From: an uncultured Eubacteriales bacterium
GTDB lineage: Bacteria; Bacillota; Clostridia; Oscillospirales; Oscillospiraceae
Length of the DNA stretch: 48,063 bases
Reading direction: 5' to 3'
Assembly: GCA_900546075.1 (NCBI GenBank)
Contig: URBH01000009.1
Location: forward strand, 1-48,063
The number at the start of each line of letters is the position of its first letter. Within the stretch, counting starts at the first letter, position 1. The position numbers and the translations under genes are program-made. This document shows, in pieces, positions 32,515 to 38,895 of the stretch. Under the pieces are notes generated by a model that was not told the DNA's origin, ran no database searches, and worked only from the letters and a program-made list of their open reading frames with translations.

Positions 32515-33537
32515 ATGGAGTCTGTAACAATAAAGGATATTTCCCAAAAAGCGGGGGTATCCCCGGCGACTGTCTCGAGGGTTCTTAACAATCCATCCAT
32601 TGTCAATCCTGCCACTCGAGAAAAAGTGGAGCGTATAATGAACGAGCTCCATTATGTGCCATCGGCGGTAGCCCGGAATTTATCAAAGTCCTCGTCTACT
32701 ATCATAGGAGCAATCGTTGCTGATATTTCAAACCCCTTTCTCAGCCAATTGCTGAAGGGTGTCCTCACGGTGTGCGACAGGGAAGGCTACATGCTTATTT
32801 GTATGGATAACAGCGATAATATGAATAGTGATTTTCGCGCACTTAATGCCATGAGAGAACAGCGGGTAGCCGGCCTGATTTACGCACCAGCGGTAGACTA
32901 TTCATACTATTCAAAAACAGAAAAGCTCAAGCATTTTATCGATGCGCTGTGTGCGCCCGTGGTTTTGGTAGACCGCAAAGTCTGCTGGGATGAAATACCC
33001 TTTGATGGCGTATTCTTCAATGATTATGAGGCGATCAAGAAAGCTGTCCATGCTTTGGCAGCCAGCGGCCATCGAAGAATTGCACTTATTAACAGCGATG
33101 AGAAGAACGCTCTGTCAGATAACCGACTTTGTGCATATTTGGATGGAATCCGGGAAGCCGGACTGGAGGCAGACCAAGAGTTGATTTATGCGAAGGGGGC
33201 GTATTCTCTGGAGTCCGGATACCGGCAAACCAAGGAATTGCTCCGTTCCAAGAGCAGGCCGACAGCCGTCATAACCTGTAACAACCTTCTTTCTCAGGGA
33301 TTTATGAAAGCGGCTAGCGAAGCAAAGGTTACGGCAGAACAGATCACCCATATCGGCCTGGATAATCTTGAAATGACAGAAACTCTGGGTATTAAGTATA
33401 ATCATATAGAGCGGGATCCTGGCTTGATGGGGGAGAAGGCCGCTGAGATGCTATTCTGGCGAATGGCTCATCCTCGCGGTGCAAAGCAGGCGTTGCTGCT
33501 CGATGCACCACTTGTTTTACAGACCAATACGATCTAG
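32515..33537 (+). CDS. LacI-family transcriptional regulator
   Basis: A 340-residue regulator. The N-terminal helix-turn-helix VTIKDISQKAGVSPATVSRVLNN and hinge helix YVPSAVARNLSK are followed by a RbsB-like effector domain with IGAIVADISNPFLSQLLKGV, VAGLIYAP, SGHRRIALIN and THIGLDN. It probably represses the island through the operators at 25429 and 25547 and is released by the transported sugar or its product. GAAGGTGG precedes ATG 32515. The stop codon TAG is contributed by the left end of the MITE at 33535, so the original C terminus may have been a few residues different. Confidence 0.92.
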   Translation: MESVTIKDISQKAGVSPATVSRVLNNPSIVNPATREKVERIMNELHYVPSAVARNLSKSSSTIIGAIVADISNPFLSQLLKGVLTVCDREGYMLICMDNSDNMNSDFRALNAMREQRVAGLIYAPAVDYSYYSKTEKLKHFIDALCAPVVLVDRKVCWDEIPFDGVFFNDYEAIKKAVHALAASGHRRIALINSDEKNALSDNRLCAYLDGIREAGLEADQELIYAKGAYSLESGYRQTKELLRSKSRPTAVITCNNLLSQGFMKAASEAKVTAEQITHIGLDNLEMTETLGIKYNHIERDPGLMGEKAAEMLFWRMAHPRGAKQALLLDAPLVLQTNTI

Positions 33538-33647
33538 GGAACCTCTGATTAAATCGGCAAGAGCTGTGAGCGGAGCTTTTTCGGTACCGAAGAGTGGGCG
33601 GAAAAGATCCGCTCACAGCCGCAGACGATTTATTCAGAGGTTCCTTA
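33535..33647. mobile_element. MITE-like palindromic element, copy 2
   Basis: 113 bases with inverted ends (GGAACCTCTGATTAAATCG on the left, complement of GGAACCTCTGAATAAATCG on the right) and a perfect inner stem GCTGTGAGCGGA/TCCGCTCACAGC. The ends match the element at 46209-46375, but the 26-base core shared by copies 1 and 3 is missing. It overlaps the regulator's stop codon. Confidence 0.7.
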
Positions 33648-33786
33648 GTGTTAACCATTTTACAGAAAAAACTCAATTTTTTCGCCGTCTATTATACCGG
33701 CGATGTATGAACATTTCTACCGATAGAAACAGCCGGGACACCCCGACTTCCACAACTTACCCCTCAAATGCCAACTTACCCCTCAA
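33648..33786. repeat. Scar with direct repeats, possible IS end
   Basis: Two copies of CAACTTACCCCTCAA at 33753-33767 and 33772-33786 (period 19), preceded by an imperfect palindrome around a minus-strand TATAAT (about 33687-33706). Multiple short direct repeats at an end are a trait of IS21-like elements, but no transposase remains. The second repeat supplies the stop of the broken hsdM frame. Confidence 0.35.
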
Positions 33787-34529
33787 GCGGCAAAATCGGC
33801 GGAGAAATAATTAAATTGTATCAATCCCGGTGTTTTCATATCATAGACTTTATTGATTTCAGTCTTGCCCACCGTGCCAAGTCTGGTCAGCAGTTCGGAA
33901 ACATCCGCAGGGGTAAAAAACTCGCCGCCGGATTTTCCCGCCCCAGATGCGTACATGGTCATCAGATACTCATAGGCATCGCCAAAGGCATCAATATCGT
34001 GATCCTTCACATCACCAAGGTTCATATCAGCTACACCATGCAGAAGTTTTGCAAGGCGTTCATTTCTCTTTGCAACGGTAGAACCGAGTTTGTTGCTGTT
34101 TACATCAAAATCATCGAACAATCCGGCAAAGCTGCTTTCGGAGGAAAATCCCTTTGCAGAGCCTTCAATGTGGTTGAATACACGCTCCAAGGTTTCGTTC
34201 AGGTTTTCATCGTTGTTGGCTCTGAGATTGACATTGCAAAACAGCTCGGACGGAAGAATAAAGAAGCCCTTTTCTTCTACCAAGTTGTCACGAGCCTCTT
34301 CCGCATCGGTATCGGGCATTTTGGCATAATCAAAATCGGTATTTCCGGCTTCCTGTTCACCAGAATTGATATAGTTGGTCAGGTTCTCGGAGATATAACG
34401 GTAAAACATGGTTCCGAGAACATAGTTCTTAAAATCCCAGCCGTCAACGGCACCACGAAGTTCATCAGCGATTGCCCATATCGCACGATGCAGTTCGTCA
34501 CGCTCTTGTTCTTTCTTTGTATCAACCAT
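33783..34529 (-). pseudogene. hsdM: Truncated type I restriction-modification methyltransferase (hsdM fragment)
   Basis: Encodes the N-terminal part of HsdM: LHRAIWAIADELRGAVDGWDFKNYVLGTMFYRYISENL, split here for length around DGWDFK, then the conserved GKSGGEFFTPADVSELLTRL and NKVYD. In intact HsdM the next residues are PACGSGSLLL, the S-adenosylmethionine motif. Here the reading changes after NKVYD (near 33840) into 18 unrelated residues and stops. The NPPY catalytic motif, hsdS and hsdR are all absent. The start has a good ribosome site (GGAGAAGG). The protein cannot be an active methylase. The breakpoint adjoins the direct-repeat scar, so mobile-element damage is likely. Confidence 0.85.
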
Positions 34530-34656
34530 GGTTTTCCTTCTCCTTTTCGTTCGGTATAAATTCCAGAATATCGTCAACGCCACAATCGAGGGCACAGCAA
34601 ATGTTTTTCGGAAAGTACACACGGAAATCAATTTTACGTCGAGTTGCACAAGAACC
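34522..34656 (-). pseudogene. 3' remnant of an XRE/Cro-type regulator upstream of hsdM
   Basis: In a second minus-strand frame the sequence reads KNICCALDCGVDDILEF, then IPNEKEKENHG and a stop. This is the usual end of small Cro/C1-type helix-turn-helix proteins. The stop overlaps the hsdM start, the coupling often seen in type I systems. The upstream half is missing: an in-frame stop at 34657-34659 and no start codon. Reported as a remnant on the strength of about 28 residues. Confidence 0.5.
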
Positions 34657-34831
34657 TTATTTGTTGAGGAACAGATAGCATTAAGAGAACACTCCACAAA
34701 TGAATATTAGCGTAATTCATGCAAATACAGCTGAATAAACATTCTTTCCTGAAATTTCACGGATGTAGGGTGGTTGTTGTCTTGTGGGATATGCGCAGAA
34801 ATTGATTTCCGTGGAAAGTACATCAGGAATA

Positions 34832-34860
34832 TTGCAAACCGGCGGGAAATAGAGTATGAT
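34832..34860 (+). promoter_or_regulatory. Promoter of the feo operon
   Basis: TTGCAA (34832-34837), a 17-nt spacer and TATGAT (34855-34860), about 50 bases before feoA. I see no clear Fur or DtxR box around it. Confidence 0.55.
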
Positions 34861-34910
34861 AAAGGAACCGAAAAAATCTGCGCAAATTGATTGCCTGGGG
34901 GTATAGAAAG

Positions 34911-35141
34911 ATGACCATTGACGACTTGACCATCGGCCAGTCCGGCGTGATTTCTCAGGTGGGCGGCGAGGGGCCGCTGCGCCTGCGGTTTCTGGACATG
35001 GGGCTGATTCCCGGAACGAAGGTTACACTCCAAAAAATCGCGCCTATGGGCGACCCGATCCAGATCCAGGTGCGGGGCTATGAGCTGACCATCCGCCGGG
35101 AGGATGCCCGGAAAATCGCGCTGAAGGAGGAGACGGTATGA
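34911..35141 (+). CDS. feoA: Ferrous iron transport protein A
   Basis: A 76-residue SH3-like protein that assists FeoB: LTIGQSGVISQVGGEGPLRL, then RFLDMGLIPGTKVTLQKIAP and VRGYELTIRREDARKI. Length and the DMGLIPG motif are typical of FeoA. ATG 34911 starts at MTIDDLT; the frame runs on upstream to 34887 but that has no better ribosome site. The stop overlaps the feoB start (ATGA). Confidence 0.93.
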   Translation: MTIDDLTIGQSGVISQVGGEGPLRLRFLDMGLIPGTKVTLQKIAPMGDPIQIQVRGYELTIRREDARKIALKEETV

Positions 35142-37141
35142 TTTTTGCGTTGGCAGGAAACCAGAACTGCGGCAAAACCACCTTATTTAACGCCCTCACC
35201 GGCTCCAATCAGCACGTGGGCAATTTCCCCGGCGTTACGGTGGATCAGAAGGCGGGCGTAATCAAGGGAACCGACCACCAGGTGGTGGACTTGCCCGGCA
35301 TTTACTCCATCCGTCCCTATACGCAGGAGGAGATCGTTACCCGGGATTTTATCCTGAAGTCCAAGCCCGACGCCATTATCAACATCGTGGACGCCACCAA
35401 CATGGAACGGAATCTCTATCTGACGCTTCAGCTCCTGACGCTTCAGGTGCCTACGGTGATCGCCCTGAACATGATGGACGAGCTGGTGGGCAACGGCGGC
35501 AGCGTGGACGTGCAGAAAATGTCGGAGGCCATCGGCGTTCCGGTGGTTCCCATATCCGCGGCGAAAAATCAGGGCATCACCGAGCTGGTGGATACGCTGC
35601 TCGACACCGCCTCCCGCCGGGTGACCCCCAAGGTGCAGGATTTCTGCCCCGAGGGGCCGGTGCATCGGTGCATCCACGCGGTGTGCCACATCATTGAGGA
35701 TCATGCCCAGCGTGTCAACATCGCCCGCCGCTTCTGCGCCATGAAGCTCATTGAGGGCGAGCAGGACTTTTTCGACGCACTGGAGCTGAGCCAGAACGAA
35801 AAGGAACTGATCGAGCACACCATCATCGAGATGGAGCATGAGACCGGGCTGGACAGAAATGCCGCCTTGGCGGACATGCGCTATAATTTCATCGAGAAGG
35901 TCTGCAACCAGTGCGTGGTGAAGGCGAAGGAGAGCAAGGAACACCGGCGCAGTATGCAGATCGACAAGGTGCTGACCCACCGGATTTTCGCCATTCCGCT
36001 GTTTATCGCCATTATGGGACTGGTGTTCTTTCTGACCTTCAACGTGGTGGGGGCGTTCCTGTCCGACGTGATGGCCTACGCCATTGACGGACTGACCATT
36101 CTGGCCGACCGGGCGCTGACGGCCTACGGCATCAACCCTGTGGTACACAGCCTGATCATCGACGGCATTTTTGCCGGCGTTGGCAGCGTTGTGAGCTTCC
36201 TTCCTCTGATCGTGACGCTGTTTTTCTTCCTGTCTATCCTGGAGGACAGCGGCTATATGGCGCGGGTGGCCTTTGTCATGGACAAGCTGCTGCGGAAGAT
36301 CGGCCTTTCCGGAAGAAGCTTCGTGCCCATGCTGGTGGGCTTCGGCTGCTCCGTCCCCGCCATCATGGCGACGAGAACCCTTTCCTCCAACCGGGATCGG
36401 AAAATGACCATTCTGCTGACCCCTTTCATGAGCTGCTCGGCGAAAATTCCTATTTACACCCTGTTTGCCGCCGCGTTTTTCCCGGGGCATGAGCTGCTCG
36501 TGATGCTGGCACTGTATTTCGGCGGCATTCTGGTGGGCATTCTGGTGGCGCTGGTTCTGAAAAATACCGCCTTTAAGGGCAATCCCGTTCCCTTCGTGAT
36601 GGAACTGCCCAATTACCGCTTCCCCTCGGCAAAATCCGTGGTTCTGCTGATGTGGGAGAAGGCGAAGGACTTCCTGACCCGGGCGTTTACGGTGATTTTC
36701 ATGGCGACGGTTATCATCTGGTTCATGCAGACCTTTGATACCCGGCTGAACGTGGTGGAAAACAGCGCAAGCAGCATTCTCGCCGCCCTGGGGCGGCTGG
36801 TGTCGCCCATCTTTGCGCCCCTGGGCTTCGGCGATTGGCGGATGGTAACGGCACTGGTGTCCGGCTTCACTGCGAAGGAAGCGGTGGTCAGCACCTTCGG
36901 CGTGATTCTGGGGGTCAGCACGGAGCAGCTTGGCGCTGCCCTGCATTCCCTGTTTACCACGGCGTCGGCGGCAAGCTTCCTCGCCTTCTGCCTGCTGTAC
37001 ACCCCCTGCGTGGCGGCGGTTTCCACCATCAGGACGGAGCTGAAATCCGGCTGGAAAACGGTGGGAATCGTGTTTGCGCAGTGTCTGGTGGCCTGGCTGG
37101 CGGCATTTGTGGTCTACCATGTGGGGCTGCTGCTGGCATGA
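35138..37141 (+). CDS. feoB: Ferrous iron transporter FeoB
   Basis: Fe(II) uptake protein of the inner membrane. The 667-residue product has an N-terminal G domain with G1 GNQNCGKTT, DLPGIYSI (G3) and NMMDEL (G4), and a helical spacer domain near 170-260. The polytopic membrane part has two gate motifs (FLPLIVTLFFFLSILEDSGYMAR, split around EDSGY; and VPMLVGFGCSVPAIMATRTL with the conserved Cys) plus a second half ending FCLLYTPCVAAVSTIRTE. Complete. Overlaps feoA in front and the small Cys-rich gene behind, each by 4 nt. Confidence 0.96.
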   Translation: MIFALAGNQNCGKTTLFNALTGSNQHVGNFPGVTVDQKAGVIKGTDHQVVDLPGIYSIRPYTQEEIVTRDFILKSKPDAIINIVDATNMERNLYLTLQLLTLQVPTVIALNMMDELVGNGGSVDVQKMSEAIGVPVVPISAAKNQGITELVDTLLDTASRRVTPKVQDFCPEGPVHRCIHAVCHIIEDHAQRVNIARRFCAMKLIEGEQDFFDALELSQNEKELIEHTIIEMEHETGLDRNAALADMRYNFIEKVCNQCVVKAKESKEHRRSMQIDKVLTHRIFAIPLFIAIMGLVFFLTFNVVGAFLSDVMAYAIDGLTILADRALTAYGINPVVHSLIIDGIFAGVGSVVSFLPLIVTLFFFLSILEDSGYMARVAFVMDKLLRKIGLSGRSFVPMLVGFGCSVPAIMATRTLSSNRDRKMTILLTPFMSCSAKIPIYTLFAAAFFPGHELLVMLALYFGGILVGILVALVLKNTAFKGNPVPFVMELPNYRFPSAKSVVLLMWEKAKDFLTRAFTVIFMATVIIWFMQTFDTRLNVVENSASSILAALGRLVSPIFAPLGFGDWRMVTALVSGFTAKEAVVSTFGVILGVSTEQLGAALHSLFTTASAASFLAFCLLYTPCVAAVSTIRTELKSGWKTVGIVFAQCLVAWLAAFVVYHVGLLLA

Positions 37142-37263
37142 GCTGGATGGATTATCTGCTGCTCGCCCTGATCGGCGGGTACTGCGTGTACTTACTGCTG
37201 CGCAGAAAGAAAAAGGACGGCTGCTGCGGGGACTGCTCCCGGTGCGGCGGCTGCAAAAAGTGA
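37138..37263 (+). CDS. FeoB-associated Cys-rich membrane protein
   Basis: A 41-residue protein: one membrane helix (MDYLLLALIGGYCVYLLL), a basic stop-transfer (RRKKK), then a short tail DGCCGDCSRCGGCKK with five cysteines. Such mini-proteins follow feoB in many Firmicutes and are called FeoB-associated Cys-rich proteins; the tail may bind iron or sense redox state, taking the place of FeoC. It starts in the feoB stop (ATGA), so it is the third gene of the feo operon. Confidence 0.85.
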   Translation: MSWMDYLLLALIGGYCVYLLLRRKKKDGCCGDCSRCGGCKK

Positions 37264-37266
37264 ACG

Positions 37267-37303
37267 ACCCGCTGTCATCCGATTCCGGTGGATGACAGCG
37301 GGT
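37267..37303. terminator. Bidirectional terminator between the feo operon and the serine dehydratase gene
   Basis: Perfect 14-bp stem ACCCGCTGTCATCC/GGATGACAGCGGGT with a 9-nt loop and five T on the plus strand. Confidence 0.85.
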
Positions 37304-37315
37304 TTTTGCACTATA

Positions 37316-38533
37316 TTATTGCTTCCTTCGCCGGTTGTACAGCTTGGCAAGGCCGCCCTCGCTGGTTTCCCGGAAGCGGTGATCCAGATTGACGCCGGTT
37401 TCCCGCATGGCGCGGCACACCATGTCGTAGCTGATGTTCCGGGAGCCGGTGAGAAAATAGCTCAGGTTGCAGGCGTTCATCGCCCGCACTGCGGCCACGG
37501 CGTTGCGCTCGATGCAGGGAATCTGCACAAGACCGCAGATGGGGTCGCAGGTCAGACCCAGATGATGCTCCATGGCGACCTCCGCGGCGTACTCCACCTG
37601 ATCCAGATCCTGATGGTACAGCTCCGCCAGCGCCGCCGCGGCCATGGAGCAGGCGGTGCCGATCTCCGCCTGACAGCCGCACTCCGCCCCGGAGATGGAG
37701 GCGTTGGTCTTGGTCAGGTTGCCGATGATGCCGGCGGTGGCAAGCCCCCGGCAAATCTGCGCGTCGGTAAAGCCCTTCGTCACCTGGGCGTATTTGAGGA
37801 CGGCAGGCAGTACGCCGCAGGCGCCGCAGGTGGGGGCGGTGACGATGGTGCCGTTGTCCGCGTTCTGCTCGGCGACGGCGTAGGCATAGGCGGCGATCAT
37901 CTGAAACTCCTTCATGGCCGGATTTTCGTCATCGGGGTGCTGCTCATACAGGTATTTTGCCTTGCGCTGGACGTTCAGGCCGCCGGGAAGCACGCCGGTT
38001 TTGGAAAGACCCTCGTCGATGGACTGCTTCATGGTCTGCCAGACGTCCAGAAGGAACGCCCAGATCTCCGGTCCCTCGTTCAGCTCTACGTAGTCGCTGA
38101 GGGTCTGGATGTAGCGCCACTTGCAGAAATCGGCGATCTCCGCGAAGGAATGCTCCACGTAGACCTCCTCGCTTTCGGCGTCCGTCCGGCCGGGGATGCG
38201 GATGTCGCCGCCGCCGATGGATTCCACCCGCAGCCTGTCCGTTTCTGCCCCGTTTTCCAGAGCGATCAGATCCATGGTGTTGGGGTGGGCGGAGGCGGGG
38301 AGCGCCTCGTCGGAGAAGACAATCTCCGTGGGGACGGGAGCAAGAACCTCCCGCAGCACCCGGTCGGTGCCGTGACCCACGCCGGTTTTGCTCAGAGAGC
38401 CGTAGAGGATCACCCGGAAGCCGTCGGCCTGGGGATGGGCGCCCTTAAAATAGTTCGCGGCGCGCTCCGGCCCCATGGTATGGGAGGAGGAGGGGCCTTT
38501 GCCGGTTTTGTAAATTTCACGGATGGATTTCAT
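37316..38533 (-). CDS. sdaA: L-serine ammonia-lyase, fused alpha/beta, iron-sulfur type
   Basis: Deaminates L-serine to pyruvate and ammonia with a [4Fe-4S] cluster. The 405-residue single chain has the beta part first (MKSIREIYKTGKGPSSSHTMGPERAA, split here at GPSSSHTMGP) and the alpha part second, with the cysteines TAPTCGACGVLP, GAECGCQAEIG and LTCDPICGLVQIPCIERN that include the cluster ligands. GGAGG precedes the ATG. It is transcribed from a promoter at 38591-38619. The length is that of one-chain enzymes, shorter than E. coli SdaA. Confidence 0.92.
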   Translation of the reverse strand: MKSIREIYKTGKGPSSSHTMGPERAANYFKGAHPQADGFRVILYGSLSKTGVGHGTDRVLREVLAPVPTEIVFSDEALPASAHPNTMDLIALENGAETDRLRVESIGGGDIRIPGRTDAESEEVYVEHSFAEIADFCKWRYIQTLSDYVELNEGPEIWAFLLDVWQTMKQSIDEGLSKTGVLPGGLNVQRKAKYLYEQHPDDENPAMKEFQMIAAYAYAVAEQNADNGTIVTAPTCGACGVLPAVLKYAQVTKGFTDAQICRGLATAGIIGNLTKTNASISGAECGCQAEIGTACSMAAAALAELYHQDLDQVEYAAEVAMEHHLGLTCDPICGLVQIPCIERNAVAAVRAMNACNLSYFLTGSRNISYDMVCRAMRETGVNLDHRFRETSEGGLAKLYNRRRKQ

Positions 38534-38590
38534 AGAGGAACCTCCGAATTTCTATATCTGCCGGGAAACCGGCGGAGTACTATTTTCTTT

Positions 38591-38619
38591 AGTATAACAA
38601 ATTCGGGAGGAAATTACAA
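38591..38619 (-). promoter_or_regulatory. Promoter of the serine dehydratase gene
   Basis: On the minus strand TTGTAA (38619-38614), a 17-nt spacer and TATACT (38596-38591). The -35 overlaps the stop codon of the small gene 38614-38781. The leader contains the inverted repeat GCCGGTTTCCCGGC (38560-38573), whose stem resembles the hairpins near murC. Confidence 0.6.
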
Positions 38620-38781
38620 TGGGTTTTCCTCCCGGTTTTGCAGCGCTTCCAGGCTCAGCTCTCCCGCCAGCTTGTAAAGGCTGTCGCAAAGCACCTGCTC
38701 CAATGGCAGCCCTGCCCAGGCGGCGACCCGGGAATAAAACAGAGCCACGGTAGGCTCCAAGTACAGTGTTACCTTCGTCAT
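38614..38781 (-). CDS. Small ribbon-helix-helix-like protein, 55 aa
   Basis: A 55-residue frame with CCAGGAGGCGCTT directly before its ATG. The product begins MTKVTLYLEPTVALFYSRVA, continues AWAGLPLEQVLCDSLYKLAG and ends ELSLEALQNREENPL. A polar-alternating strand followed by two helices is the pattern of ribbon-helix-helix DNA-binding proteins and antitoxins; this is a pattern guess, not a family match. No toxin gene is beside it. It sits just upstream of the serine dehydratase gene on the same strand, and its stop lies in that gene's -35 box. Confidence 0.6.
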   Translation of the reverse strand: MTKVTLYLEPTVALFYSRVAAWAGLPLEQVLCDSLYKLAGELSLEALQNREENPL

Positions 38782-38851
38782 AAGCGCCTCCTGGGGTCGA
38801 AAAAATTTCTCAAAAACCTCTGCTCCATCCTATGCAGACCCTTGACAATGG

Positions 38852-38860
38852 TGCTATAAT
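38852..38860 (+). promoter_or_regulatory. Extended -10 promoter of proS
   Basis: TGCTATAAT, about 36 bases before the proS start. A TTGACA at 38842-38847 is only 7 bases from TATAAT and so cannot be its ordinary -35. Confidence 0.45.
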
Positions 38861-38895
38861 AAGATATCTAGATTTGGGAATCGAGGATGAGGAAT

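Noticed and set aside
33753..33786. Short direct repeats as a CRISPR fragment
   Set aside because: Only two 15-base copies with a 4-base gap, no spacers of normal length and no cas genes anywhere in the window.
34657..34910. Fur or DtxR box in the feo promoter
   Set aside because: No 19-bp palindrome of either type could be found around the -35/-10 region.
38782..38895. T-box riboswitch before proS
   Set aside because: Leader is too short and lacks the T-box sequence and a terminator/antiterminator pair.
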